DNA of 64,000 nucleotides from Myxococcales bacterium UBA1660 (GCA_002320815.1 DCLA01000002.1:93282-157281), one strand, 5' to 3'. Shown: positions 37,201 through 45,721, numbered from the stretch's first letter. Program-made: numbers and translations. The notes: generated from the letters alone by a model not told the origin.

Positions 37201-40200
37201 GCCCTCCTCGAGCGCCGCGCGGACATCCGCGAGAACGAGATGAGCGACGTCTCCGGCGCGATCGACGCCATGGAGGGCGTCCTCGTCGAGGACCCGCATC
37301 GCACGAGCGCGTACGAGCGGCTCGCCGGTCTCTACGAGAAGGCGGAGCGCTGGTCGGACCTCGGCGCGACCCTCGAGCGGCAGCTCGAGGCTGGAGCCGG
37401 GCAGGGCGTCCTGGTGCGCCACCGCCTCGGCACCGTGGCCCTCGAGCGGCTGAACGACGCCTACCAGGCCCTCGATCAGTTCAAGGCGGCGTTGGGTCTC
37501 GACCCGAGCCACGAGCCGACCATCGCGCGCCTCCAGGCGATGATGGAGTCCGAGGAGCACCGCGGTCAGGCCGCGGAGATCCTCGAGCCCGTCTTCCTCT
37601 CCCGGATGGATTGGCCGAACGTCACCGCGACCCTCGAGGCGCGGCTCTCGGCCACCCACGACGAGATGGATCGCAAGGAGATCCTCCGGCGGCTGGGTCA
37701 GATCCACGAGGACTACCTCGAGGATCTCGAGGGGGCGCTCGCTTGCTACGCGCGCCTCCTCCAGGAAGACGTCCGGGATCGCGAGACCCGCGACACCCTC
37801 TCGCGCCTCGGGAAGGTGCTCGAGGAGTGGGAGACCCTGGCGGGGATCTTCGGCGCCGCCGTGGAGAAGGAAGGCGTCCTCGACGAGGAGATGGCCGAGC
37901 TCTCGATGGAGACCGGGCGCCTCTACCAGGAGCTGGCGGGCAAGCCGGCCCAGGCCGTCCCCTACTACGAGCGCGTGCTCGAGCTCGACCCGACCCGGCG
38001 GCGGGCCTTCGATCAGCTCCGGCTCTGTCTCGAGAGCCTGGAGCGCTGGGAAGATCTCCTCGGGCTGCTGCGACGCCGCGTGGACGTCGCCGACAGCGAC
38101 GAGGAGCGGGTGCTCCTGCTGCACCGCATCGCGGAGCTGGAGGAGACCCGGCAGCAGAACGTGGACGCCGCCATCACGGCGCACCGCGACGCGCTGATGA
38201 TCGACCAGTCGGACCTGGTGGCCACCGAGGCCCTGGACCGACTCTTCCAGCAGACCGAGCGCTGGGACGACCTGGCCGACCACCTGCGGGCACGCATCGA
38301 CCAGGCCATGGGTCTGCCCGAGGAGGCGGAGCTGAAGTATCGGCTCGGCAAGCTCCTGATCGAGAAGCAGAACGACACCGTTCAGGCCATCGACGTTTTC
38401 GAGACCGTGCTCCAGCTCCGGCCGGACCACACCCCGACGGTCACCGCCCTCGAGGCGCTGGTCATGGATCCGGAGCACCAGCAGCGGATCACCGAGATCC
38501 TGGAGCCCATCTACCGCGGCGCCGACCAGTGGAAGAAGCTGGTGGCGGTCCTCGAGGCCCAGGCGTCGGCCACCGAGGATCCCTACGAGAAGCGCACCAC
38601 GCTCTCCGAGGTCGGGCGCCTGCACGAGGAGCGCGGCAACGACCCGCGGATGGCCTTCGAGGCGTGGGCGCGTGCCTTCGCCGCCGAGCCCATCGAGGAG
38701 GAGCCCCGGGCCGAGGTCGACCGCTTGGCGGGCCTCCTGGACAGCTGGAACGAGCACGTCGCCGCCTACGAGCAGGCCATCCAGGTCGCCCAGGATCCGG
38801 CGCTCAAGACCCAGCTCCTGGCCATGGTCGCCCGAGTCCACGACGAGAAGCGGGGCGACCCGCGCTCGGCGATCCGGACCTACGAGCGGCTCGTGCAGCA
38901 CGACCCGGACGACATGAGCGCGCTGGACGCCCTGGAGGCGCTCCAGACCATGGTCGGCGACTGGAAGGGCCTCGCGGCCGTCCTCTCGACCAAGGTCGAG
39001 CGCACCTACGATCCGATCGAGCGGGCGGAGCTGCTCCGCCGCGGCGCGTCGGTGCTCGAGGAGCTCCTCGGGGATCCGGAGGCGGCCATCGAGCTCTACG
39101 AGCGCGCGGCCACCGAGGACCCGGACGATCCCATCGCCCTCGAGTCCCTGGACCGGCTCTTCGCCGGCGCGAGCGCGTTCGAGCGCCTGGCGGAGATCCT
39201 CGGACGACGCCTGGAGGTCGAGGACGACCCGGACCTCAAGGTCGAGGTCGGCCTGCGGCTCGGTCAGCTGAACGACACCCAGCTCAAGCGGCCGAACCAG
39301 TCCATCGACGCCTACCTGCGGGTGCTGGAGATCGAGCCCGGCCAGCGGGCCGCCGTGGACGCCCTGGGCGCCCTCTACGAGCGGCAGGCGATGTGGCCGG
39401 AGCTCCTCGAGAACCTCGAGCTCCGCGCGGGCATGGCCGAGGCGGACGCCGAGCGCGTCCAGCTCCTCCACCGGGCCGGCGGCATCCACGAGCGCGAGCT
39501 CGACGACGTCTACGAGGCGCTGGCCAAGTACCAGCAGGTCCTCGAGATCGACAACCGGCACGAGCCGGCGGTCCAGGCCGTCATCCGGGTGAGCCACCTG
39601 GAGGACTACCGGATGCAGGCGGCCGAGATCCTCGAGCCCCTGCTCCATCTGCAGGAGCGCTGGGACGATCTGGCCGAGCTCCACGCCCTCAAGGCCGATG
39701 GCGCGACCGATCCCTTCGACAAGAAGGCGGAGCTCCAGAAGCTGGCCGAGGTCCACGAGCACGGTCGGCACGACGACCGCGCGGCCTTCACCGCCATCGC
39801 CCGCGCCTTCGGCGAGGACCCCAACGACGAGGCGCTCGCCGAGAACCTCGAGCGGTTGGCCGAGAAGACCGATCAGTGGGGACAGCTCGCGGACACGCTG
39901 GAGAGCCGCGCGTCGAACAGCTTCGACCCACAGAACGCCCGGCAGCTCTACGTGCGCCTGGCGCGCGTGGCTGAGAACCGCCTGAACGATCCGAGCCGCG
40001 CCATCGGGGCGACCCAGCGCGCGCTGGAGCAGGTGGGCGACGACGAGGCACTGCTGCAGCACCTCGACGAGCTGTTGGTGGCCACCGAGCGCTGGCACGA
40101 GCTCGGCGACGTCCTCGAACGCCGGGGCAACCTGAGCACCGATCCCACCGAGCGGGCCGGCCTCTTGGTTCGCCTCGGCGAGCTGCGCGAGACCCACCAG

Positions 40201-42510
40201 GGCGACCTGCGCGGGGCCTTCGCGGCCTACCAGGAGGTGGTCGAGCGCGACCCGGGCGACGAGCGGGCCACCGAGGCCCTCGAGCGGCTGGGTCGGCAGC
40301 CGGAGATGGCCCTCGAGGTCGTCGACGTGCTGGAGCGCGCCTACCGCGACACCGGCGCGATGGACAAGGTCGCCGGCCTCTACGACATCCGCATCGAGCT
40401 GGCCGACTCCGAGGGCGAGCGCGTGCGTCTCCTGCAGGAGGCGGCGCAGCTCTGGGAGAACGACCTCGGTCAGCCCGCCAAGGCTCTCGAGGCCCTGCGC
40501 AAGGCCTTCCTGGTCGACCCGCGGGACCTGGCCATCCTGGACGACGTCGACCGGCTCGCCGGCGCGACGGGCGAGTGGGAGAGCCTCCGCGGGTTGGTGG
40601 AAGCCGTCATCGACGAGGGCGGCCTGGACCGCATGCTCAGCCGGGACCTCGAGATGCGCGCCGCGGGCTGGTACCGCGACCGGCTCGGGGACCTCGAGGC
40701 CGCGGAAGCGCGGCTCCGGGGTGCCGTGGGGGCCGACCCCGACTCCCTCGAGGCCCACGCCGAGCTGGTGGAGCTGCTGCGGGCCATGGACGGGCGGGAG
40801 GCCGAGCTGGTCGCCGCGCTCCGCGAGTGGGCCAAGGTCGAGCTCGACGAGGAGGCCCGCAAGGCCCGCCTCCGCGAGGCGGCGACCCTGAGCGAGAGCG
40901 TCCTGCACGATCCGGCGATGGCCGCCCAGTGTCTGCTCTCCATCCTGGAGGCGGACCCGACCGAGTCCGAGGCGCTGGCCGAGCTCACCCGGATCCGCGA
41001 GGCTCAGGAGAAGTGGGGCGAGGTCGTGCGGCTCCTGGAGCGGCGCATCGAGGCCGCCTTCGACGTGGAGCACCGCAAGGAGCTCCGGCGCAAGCTCGCC
41101 TTCGTGCTCGCCGAGAAGCTCGAGGACACCCGCCGGGCCACCGAGGCCTGGGAGGGCCTCCTCGACGAGGATCCCGACAGCATGGAGGCCATGGACGCGC
41201 TCCAGGGTCTCTACGAAGGGGCCGAGCGCTGGGACGACCTGCGCCTGCTCCTCGACCGTCGCCTGGACGCCGCCGAGAACGACGAGCAGCGCATCGCCGC
41301 CCGGGTGGGCCTCGCCCGCCTGGCGGAGAAGGCCTTCGGTCGCCGCGGGGACGCCATGGATCAGCTCCGGGGCATCCTGGAGATCGATCCCCACAACGGC
41401 GACGCCCTGGACGAGATGGAGCGCCTGCTCGGCCTCGAGGGTCACTGGGACGAGGTGGTCGAGCTCCTCGAGAACCGGCTGGCCCAGACCGCGGAGCCCA
41501 AGCCCATCCTCCTGCGCCTCGCGGCGGTCCACGAGACCGAGCGCGAGGACCTGGACGCCGGCGTGGCCACCCTCGAGCGGATCCTGGCGGTCGACCCGGG
41601 CGACCGGGCGGCCCTGGAGCGCCTCATCGGGATCCACGAGACCCGGGAGGCCTGGGTCGACGCCGTGGCCGGCCTGGAGCGGCTGGTGCCGCTGCAGGAG
41701 CCGCACGAGGCCGCCGCGACCGAGCGCCGTGTGGCCCAGCTCGCCGAAGAGAAGCTCGAGGACTCGGAGCGGGCCCTGGCGGCGCTCCAGCGCTCCTACG
41801 AGCTCGAGCCTTCGGCCACCACCCACGAGCTCCTCAAGGAGCACTACGAGCGGCACGAGCGCTGGGGCGAGCTGGCGGTGATGCTCCAGGCCGAGGCGGA
41901 CGCCGAAGAGGATGAGGCCACCAAGGTCGACCTCCTCAAGAAGGTGGCCGACCTCTACCAAGGGAAGCTCGACGACCCCGGCTCCGCCGCCACGGCGCTG
42001 GAGCAGGCCGTCGCCATGCGCGCCGAGGACCGGGAGATCCTCCTGCCCCTCTGCGACCTCTACATCGCCGCTGGGCGCCAGCAGGACGCGGTGCCGGTGT
42101 TGGAGAAGATCATCGAGAGCTTCGGGGGCCGCCGGAGCAAGGAGCTGGCCTCCTTCCACCACATGCTCGGCAAGGCCCTGGAGGGGATGGGGCAGACCGA
42201 CGCCGCCCTCGAGCACTACGACTCGGCGTTCAAGATCGACCTCACCAACGTCAAGGTCCTCCGGGACCTCGGCAAGCTGACCCACGCCACCGGCGACTAC
42301 GCGCGCGCCCAGAAGACCTTCCGGGCGCTGCTGCTCCAGAAGCTCGACGCCGACGCGGGCATCACCAAGGCCGACGTCTACTTCTACCTCGGCGACCTGG
42401 CGAACAAGGATGGCGACTCCCGCAAGGCGATCTCCATGCTCGAGCGCGCGGTGACCGAGGAGAAGGGCCACCCCCAGGCCACGGCGCTGCTCGAGGAGCT
42501 CAAGGGCTGA
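31261..42510 (+). CDS. Giant TPR/alpha-solenoid repeat protein
   Basis: 3749 residues, roughly 420 kDa, acidic, without signal peptide or membrane segment. Almost the whole chain is about 45 units of 75-80 residues with a consensus like ERW.DL...L..R, then A.LYEE.L.D...A...Y..VL..DP....AL..L..LY. This fits TPR/half-a-TPR helical hairpins that stack into a superhelix. Some units have an extra helix pair marked ILEP. The last about 200 residues are more canonical TPRs (YFYLGDLANKDGDSRKAISMLERA). The start is ATG at 31261 with GGGAGG 7 bases upstream. It is probably a scaffold for protein assembly in the cytoplasm. No enzyme domain was recognised; the role is unknown. A class IV aminotransferase gene follows at once. 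Confidence 0.85.
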   Translation: MALTVANYLGQLRDDPEDQEAFRGLAATLDSGDTSLIGEQPLRLLEAARHGHERRGELRTVAWLIQLETGLTDDDPGFQAVLYKELGRLRQEELLDSEGAIEAYRSALELKPEDEEVEMALEEIEQATEKWRPIADRFIEEASDASDAGLKASMLTRAAMLIWQHQGKGKTKEVDKLFKQALKADPAATRAARLYCVILKERDKWKDVAHVLSRTADAARGRDDKLNLYIQAARVYAKQLENPESAASCYQRALDFAPGHEEALRFLVEYFTERELWDELVSLYEEALRSRQQLESEQGILLQIGMVHWRIRQSPAEAEPYFARLRKIDPAHPGMIGFYREFLGAKGQSEDADEAQEARNRHLTILGDALRVAERPEQKAELGVELARTAQAAGATERAIDAWKAVQRLDPTHEEAGHALRELYARGEKWNALVEVMKAELDALPAGGDDPAIKERRVALLRELIPIYRDELHLDVMVINSYNALLEEEPGDTEALDQLARTYEQMGRYNDLIQVLGQQAESLEDPAAQVAIHMRIARLWIDRFANYNQATKPLEAIIEIDPEHREALAELKTIYTKKRAWKALFDVLSREAQLSSDPDARLELKIELARLAGDRLHKHDEAIALWKEVIAEQPDFSEALESLVKLADKEKDWESLAGALELQLERTDEERRRIKILQKLGTTYGEHLGDPARAAGAWKRVLQIDPRNGRALRTLRESFAAARDWEGLEALYAENQDWDGLVDVLGTAAERAEDPELKKELSFRAASIYEERIGNPERAFRSYERVLSVDPNDARAARALIPIYRDQEKWSRLVGLHEVLLQNLPEEAPLDERLELLEQLRELSATRTRDDQGAFRWAAKAYELAPVDAEVRKRVEDAASKAGAHERLSDLFRQRLEQEDVSGREKTQLRRKLASLAGEKLGKSDDAIVQLQQILETDPTDEEAVQALDRLYRQENRSEDLRRLYVHRLEHADSEEKRYVLLGELARLEEDVLSDPDSAAERYRAMVEIEPGDHAALHCLDRLALEGERWGELGEVLARRADLASGDERIGLVVRLGDVRRQKLDDLRGALDAYADVVGADATHQAGIQGIEAIAEADEELRAEASRHLETAYEATGRFDELGRILEARLALTEDKDDKRALQLQLAELRATALGDPEGAYAALESAFLDAPADVELWDRLAAAAEGAGKHEDLAAAYDTAIEAGALGEEDVAQLSERVAEIYDVILGTPAKAEKHHKRVLQHDPLHDRAFFSLKELYTNAERWDDLQVIYRNRIAETLDDEAKLELLLQVCFLFEEILDDADLAIRSYQEVLELSPDHAPTRRALERLFRRSERWRDLVALLRQDLDAEDDDQKRLELTYEIGELHEKNLQEPSAAVDQYEMVLETNPTHLKAQQSLERLIDVAEQRQRIAAILEPLYESQGAWQDFARILEIQLEAVTDPAGQVALLTRLGELYESHIHDLDRAFQAFARAVLADPEDVPAREQLQRLAVARGAARERAEILEKALASAEGNAHLESELLLEIARLYDDEIQDTERAERAYEKLLEVDADNPDVVLPAARALERIHLVKGNHEKLARDYRLQIKTEFDAERRGELLVRLATLLEDELEDVAGAIAAHRERLDLDPTSRDALRSLERLYEREGEWQRLVGILQALDGAVDDEDERRVIGRRIGEVYEEKQEDVDNAIVAYNDVLSRFGPDDRTLESLARLYRKSERLDDLLEVLEMQLMRAEDAGSDADTRAQIQFEMAEVMRTHTGDLERATEIYERILDLAPGHPPTIEALEEIITDPDASERVSAARALVAHYESQSAYDELVGALEVMAGSEDPVERLRSLRRAAEVADVGRDDQAQAFRLLGSAVKEALGEPDLAAMLDELARLSAVASKHEEHVDLLENIAPDIFDGDLQTEVLMRAASLAESPLEQTERARRFYQRVLEVRPDHEQALDALDALQAGAGDYDALLETLRRKTELAETPAERVALLERRADIRENEMSDVSGAIDAMEGVLVEDPHRTSAYERLAGLYEKAERWSDLGATLERQLEAGAGQGVLVRHRLGTVALERLNDAYQALDQFKAALGLDPSHEPTIARLQAMMESEEHRGQAAEILEPVFLSRMDWPNVTATLEARLSATHDEMDRKEILRRLGQIHEDYLEDLEGALACYARLLQEDVRDRETRDTLSRLGKVLEEWETLAGIFGAAVEKEGVLDEEMAELSMETGRLYQELAGKPAQAVPYYERVLELDPTRRRAFDQLRLCLESLERWEDLLGLLRRRVDVADSDEERVLLLHRIAELEETRQQNVDAAITAHRDALMIDQSDLVATEALDRLFQQTERWDDLADHLRARIDQAMGLPEEAELKYRLGKLLIEKQNDTVQAIDVFETVLQLRPDHTPTVTALEALVMDPEHQQRITEILEPIYRGADQWKKLVAVLEAQASATEDPYEKRTTLSEVGRLHEERGNDPRMAFEAWARAFAAEPIEEEPRAEVDRLAGLLDSWNEHVAAYEQAIQVAQDPALKTQLLAMVARVHDEKRGDPRSAIRTYERLVQHDPDDMSALDALEALQTMVGDWKGLAAVLSTKVERTYDPIERAELLRRGASVLEELLGDPEAAIELYERAATEDPDDPIALESLDRLFAGASAFERLAEILGRRLEVEDDPDLKVEVGLRLGQLNDTQLKRPNQSIDAYLRVLEIEPGQRAAVDALGALYERQAMWPELLENLELRAGMAEADAERVQLLHRAGGIHERELDDVYEALAKYQQVLEIDNRHEPAVQAVIRVSHLEDYRMQAAEILEPLLHLQERWDDLAELHALKADGATDPFDKKAELQKLAEVHEHGRHDDRAAFTAIARAFGEDPNDEALAENLERLAEKTDQWGQLADTLESRASNSFDPQNARQLYVRLARVAENRLNDPSRAIGATQRALEQVGDDEALLQHLDELLVATERWHELGDVLERRGNLSTDPTERAGLLVRLGELRETHQGDLRGAFAAYQEVVERDPGDERATEALERLGRQPEMALEVVDVLERAYRDTGAMDKVAGLYDIRIELADSEGERVRLLQEAAQLWENDLGQPAKALEALRKAFLVDPRDLAILDDVDRLAGATGEWESLRGLVEAVIDEGGLDRMLSRDLEMRAAGWYRDRLGDLEAAEARLRGAVGADPDSLEAHAELVELLRAMDGREAELVAALREWAKVELDEEARKARLREAATLSESVLHDPAMAAQCLLSILEADPTESEALAELTRIREAQEKWGEVVRLLERRIEAAFDVEHRKELRRKLAFVLAEKLEDTRRATEAWEGLLDEDPDSMEAMDALQGLYEGAERWDDLRLLLDRRLDAAENDEQRIAARVGLARLAEKAFGRRGDAMDQLRGILEIDPHNGDALDEMERLLGLEGHWDEVVELLENRLAQTAEPKPILLRLAAVHETEREDLDAGVATLERILAVDPGDRAALERLIGIHETREAWVDAVAGLERLVPLQEPHEAAATERRVAQLAEEKLEDSERALAALQRSYELEPSATTHELLKEHYERHERWGELAVMLQAEADAEEDEATKVDLLKKVADLYQGKLDDPGSAATALEQAVAMRAEDREILLPLCDLYIAAGRQQDAVPVLEKIIESFGGRRSKELASFHHMLGKALEGMGQTDAALEHYDSAFKIDLTNVKVLRDLGKLTHATGDYARAQKTFRALLLQKLDADAGITKADVYFYLGDLANKDGDSRKAISMLERAVTEEKGHPQATALLEELKG
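31500..42250 (+). repeat. TPR-like unit array with second-order period
   Basis: About 45 degenerate units of 225-240 bases. Seven units carry an inserted marker helix (EILEPVF-like). The codons aligned to its first position start at 34579, 35497, 36661, 37576, 38494, 39625 and 40324. The spacings are 306, 388, 305, 306, 377 and 233 codons, i.e. close to 4, 5, 4, 4, 5 and 3 units of about 77 residues. Confidence 0.75.
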
Positions 42511-42511
42511 G

Positions 42512-43351
42512 GTGAGGCCGCTCGCGGTGCTCATCGACGGCGAGCGGGCGGATTCCGTCCCCGTCGTCGACCGCGGCTTCCTCTACGGCGACGCCCTCTT
42601 CGAGGTCCTGCGGACCCACGACGGGGGCCCGGCGTTCCTGGGGGCCCACCTGGACCGCCTGGCGGCGGGCGGGCGGCTCCTCGACTTCGGGGAGCCGCTG
42701 CCGCGCGCGGGTTTCCAGGCCGACGTGCGGCAGCTGGCGGCGCTGGCCCCTGACGTCGTCCTCCGGCTCTTCTGGACCCGTGGGGACGGCGCCTCGTTGG
42801 CGACCGAGCCGGAGCGGTCTCGGCGCGTCGCCATGGCGTTCCCGCTCGTGCGCCTGCCCGCCCACGCCTACGCGGAAGGCGTGGACGCGGTGGTGCTCCC
42901 GGGAGTCGCGACGTCGATCCGCGGGGCCAAGGTCGCGGGCTATGCCCCCAACGTCGTGGCGACGCGGCGGGCGCGGGCGCGGGGGGTGCACGAAGCGCTG
43001 CTCGAGGACCCCAGTGGCCGGGTCGAGGAGGGAGCCACGAGCAACCTCTTCCTGGTGGTGGACGGCGCGCTGGTGACGGCGCCGACCGACCGGATCCTCC
43101 CGGGCGTCACCCGGGCGGAGGTCCTGCGGTTGGCGCGCGCGGCGGGTCTCGCGGTCCGGGAGGAGCCCCCGGACCGCGCGCTGCTCGAGCGCGCCGACGA
43201 GGTCTTCCTGACCAGCAGCATCCGGGAGATCGTCGCGGTGCGCTCCATCGATGGCGATTCGCCCACGCCACCGGGGCCGATCACCCGACAACTGGCGGCT
43301 GCCTACGCCGAGGCCGCGCGAAGGGACGCCGAGCGAGCGCTTCGCGTTTGA
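42512..43351 (+). CDS. Class IV PLP aminotransferase / aminodeoxychorismate lyase-like
   Basis: 279 residues, GTG start one base after the TPR stop codon. It has the fold-IV pattern: DRGFLYGDALFEVLRT at the N-terminus, PLP Lys140 in SIRGAKVAGY, and VEEGATSNLF with the conserved Glu173 that contacts the pyridine nitrogen. The family includes 4-amino-4-deoxychorismate lyase (PabC, folate), D-amino acid transaminase and branched-chain transaminases. Sequence reading favours PabC or D-amino acid type but cannot decide. Confidence 0.8.
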   Translation: MRPLAVLIDGERADSVPVVDRGFLYGDALFEVLRTHDGGPAFLGAHLDRLAAGGRLLDFGEPLPRAGFQADVRQLAALAPDVVLRLFWTRGDGASLATEPERSRRVAMAFPLVRLPAHAYAEGVDAVVLPGVATSIRGAKVAGYAPNVVATRRARARGVHEALLEDPSGRVEEGATSNLFLVVDGALVTAPTDRILPGVTRAEVLRLARAAGLAVREEPPDRALLERADEVFLTSSIREIVAVRSIDGDSPTPPGPITRQLAAAYAEAARRDAERALRV

Positions 43352-43400
43352 CCGGACCCGGCTTCGGCGGTATGCACCCCGGCCTTTCGAGGAATTTCCC

Positions 43401-43544
43401 ATGTCCGATACCAGCAAGACCGAGACCCGCCGCGCCAACCGTTACAAGAAGATGGGGCAGGACCGTAAGAAGCAGCTCGCCAAGGGCACCACGCCCAAGT
43501 TCCCCATCCACCAGGATGGGAAGAAGAGCGCCGACAAGAAGTGA
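43401..43544 (+). CDS. 47-residue basic protein
   Basis: ATG at 43401 with a nearby AGGAA ribosome site; 47 residues, about 30 % Lys/Arg (RRANRYKKMGQDRKKQLAKG, then TPKFPIHQDGKKSADKK). There is no hydrophobic stretch. It is probably a nucleic-acid- or ribosome-associated small protein; I recall similar short ORFs in related bacteria but no function. It is separate from the aminotransferase gene by 49 bases and convergent with the protease gene. Confidence 0.6.
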   Translation: MSDTSKTETRRANRYKKMGQDRKKQLAKGTTPKFPIHQDGKKSADKK

Positions 43545-43592
43545 CCTCGTCGGGGGCCTCGCGCCCTCGACGATGATCTCACCCGACCTTCC

Positions 43593-44813
43593 TCAGTGGA
43601 GGGTGTGGTGATGTCCGTCGTGCTCGACCGTGGGCACGTCTTGTTCGCGCGGACCCGGGTTGGACGCCAGGTACACGACGAACCCCTCGTCGTCCTGGCT
43701 GGCCAGGTCGCGTAGCCGAGCTTCGGCCAAGGCCTCGAGCGAGGCCAAGGCCTCGTCGTGCTCGCGTTCTTCGGCGGCCATCGTGGCCAGCTTGGCCTTC
43801 GCCTGCTTGCGCCGGCGGCGCCAGGCGGCGACCAGGAGGAGGGCCGCGATGACCCAGAACGTGCCGCCGCCGACGATGAGCGGCAAGGCGCGGGCGCGCT
43901 CGGAGACCGACGCCAGCCAGTCGCGTTCGAACTGGCCGGGGGTCACGGCGTAGGCATCGCTCAGGGCCTTCTCGAAGGTCTCGCCTTCGGCGAGCTCGCC
44001 CACCAGGGTCTGGAAGCGTCGCCCGCTCCGGGCGTCGCGGCGTAGGTAGCGCACCAGGTCGGCCGCCTGTGCGTAGGCGAGGTTCACCTCGTGGGCCTGG
44101 GCGGGGAAGCTCCGATCGAGCTGCCCCAGGGGGATCAGGCGGTCCCCGAAGTGACCCTCCCAGAGCGTCTTCACGCGCTCCAGGGAGCGCTCCCCCGACT
44201 GCTGGATGGCCACGCCCTCCACGAACCAGCGGGGCAGGGGGTGCCCGGCCACCGCGCGCCGCAGCGCGATGTGGCTCAGCTCGTGGACGAAGACGGTCTC
44301 CACGTCCGGCCGCTCCCAGGTGTCCGGGACCGTCAGGCTGAGCAGGATCAGTCCCAGATCCCCATAGGCCACGCCGCTCGCGTAGGCGGGCGGGGGCGCC
44401 CAGCTCGGGGCGAGCTCGCGCATCTCGTCCGGGTTGCGGACGATGCGGACCTCGAGCGTGTCGTCGACGTCCACGCCGAGGTCGCCCTCCAGGGTGGCCC
44501 AGTCGTCGGCGACGCGCTCGGCCAGGGCCTCCATCTCGTAGGCCGCGCCGTCGGGGTAGACCCACCGCACGTGGCCCCGCTCTTCGGTGAGGTACCCCTC
44601 GGGGGGCTCCGGCAGAGGCGGGGGCTCGCTCTCGGTGGTCCACCCGGCGACATCGCCGCCCTGGGCCCGGGCGGTGGGAGCCAGGGAGACCGCGCCGAGG
44701 AAGGCGAGGGCGAACAGGAGCCGCTGGAGGATCCGGAGCACGGAGGAGGCAGTCGCGGCGAGGGCCCCGCCGTTAGCCGGCCCCCGGGGCCCCTCCTGCC
44801 GTGGTCGCCTCAT
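43593..44813 (-). CDS. Membrane-anchored MA-like gluzincin metalloprotease
   Basis: 406 residues. A signal peptide (about 20-50, ending TARAQ) precedes the catalytic domain with His177, Glu178 and His181 (HELSHIAL) and the third ligand Glu199 in WFVEGVA, matching the peptidase MA-like gluzincin arrangement. A membrane helix (about 315-335) and a cytosolic charged tail follow. The catalytic domain is therefore predicted to be periplasmic. Its ATG overlaps the TGA of the upstream gene (ATGA), so the two are translated together. The substrate is unknown. Confidence 0.75.
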   Translation of the reverse strand: MRRPRQEGPRGPANGGALAATASSVLRILQRLLFALAFLGAVSLAPTARAQGGDVAGWTTESEPPPLPEPPEGYLTEERGHVRWVYPDGAAYEMEALAERVADDWATLEGDLGVDVDDTLEVRIVRNPDEMRELAPSWAPPPAYASGVAYGDLGLILLSLTVPDTWERPDVETVFVHELSHIALRRAVAGHPLPRWFVEGVAIQQSGERSLERVKTLWEGHFGDRLIPLGQLDRSFPAQAHEVNLAYAQAADLVRYLRRDARSGRRFQTLVGELAEGETFEKALSDAYAVTPGQFERDWLASVSERARALPLIVGGGTFWVIAALLLVAAWRRRRKQAKAKLATMAAEEREHDEALASLEALAEARLRDLASQDDEGFVVYLASNPGPREQDVPTVEHDGHHHTLH

Positions 44814-45721
44814 CCGCCTGGACGGAAGACTATCACTGGATCGGGCTGGGGGTCCTCCCGGGTGGCCCGAATCACGAAGCCGGTGACCACGCCCACCAGG
44901 AGCGCGCCGGCCACCACGAAGGCCCAGTTCTTCTTGAACCAGGCCCGGGCACCGGTGGCCTCCTCCTCCGGCGCGGGAGGGGGCGTGTCCGCTTCCGGCG
45001 CCGCGCTCGCGGTCTCGGCGGGGGTCGGCGGAGCCGCGTCCGGAGGCGCCGCGGGGCGCCGCTGGGCGGCGCGGGCCGCCCGGGCGATGAAGCGGGTGGC
45101 GTCGGCCAGGGGCTCGAGGGTCAGCCGGTCGCGGAAAAAGCGACCCGCGCGGACGTCGAAGACCTGGACGCGGATCCCGCCCTCGGCTCGCCGGACCACG
45201 GCGAGCACGTCGGCCCCGGCCATCCGGCCGAGGCGGGCCAGGGGGTCGCGGTCATCGTCGCCGAAGCCCAGGCGCCGACGCTCCACGCGCACGCGCTCCA
45301 GGCCGTCTTCGACCTCGGTGGCGGCGACCCCGCGCAGGGCGGCCCGGAGGATGGAGTCGCCGGGGCGGACCAGCCGGCGCTCGCCGAGCGCTCGATCGAG
45401 CTCGAGGGCCGTCTCCTGGAGCGCGGGATCCGGGTCCCCGGCGACCACCACGGCGACCTTGGGCGGCGTGGGCGCTTCGGCGACCGAAGCAGCGGACCCG
45501 GGGGCTTCGTCCGCGGCCTCGGCCGGGCCATCGGGCTCGGTCGCGGCGGGCTCGTCCGCCTCGACGTCGGCGGCCGCACCCTCGGCCGCGGCGCCGTCGT
45601 TCGGTCCCGCTTCGCTGGCGGCGGGGGAGGCTGCGTCCTCCGGCCCCGCCGGGACGTCGACCTGGGCTCGGCCGGGGGCGGCGAGGGCCCAGGCGAGGGC
45701 GAGGGGGACGAGGACGCGCAT
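44810..45721 (-). CDS. Envelope protein with signal peptide and C-terminal membrane helix, unknown function
   Basis: 303 residues. The signal peptide (1-19, ending PGRAQ) is followed by an Ala/Pro/Glu/Asp-rich disordered stretch to about 100. A beta/alpha domain (VAVVVAGDPDPALQETALELDRAL, then DVLAVVRRAEGGIRVQVFDVR) follows, then another disordered linker and one membrane helix at about 270-290. It looks like a TolB-like/LppC-like sensing or anchoring domain but I cannot name a family. It precedes and overlaps the protease gene, so the two probably form a complex or share a process. Confidence 0.5.
   Translation of the reverse strand: MRVLVPLALAWALAAPGRAQVDVPAGPEDAASPAASEAGPNDGAAAEGAAADVEADEPAATEPDGPAEAADEAPGSAASVAEAPTPPKVAVVVAGDPDPALQETALELDRALGERRLVRPGDSILRAALRGVAATEVEDGLERVRVERRRLGFGDDDRDPLARLGRMAGADVLAVVRRAEGGIRVQVFDVRAGRFFRDRLTLEPLADATRFIARAARAAQRRPAAPPDAAPPTPAETASAAPEADTPPPAPEEEATGARAWFKKNWAFVVAGALLVGVVTGFVIRATREDPQPDPVIVFRPGG

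Noticed and set aside
36007..42534. A 2175-codon open frame on the minus strand opposite the giant TPR gene
   Set aside because: It is the antisense shadow of a GC-rich repetitive gene; composition is Leu/Gly/Val/Arg-heavy without motifs, and the plus strand has the clear TPR pattern.
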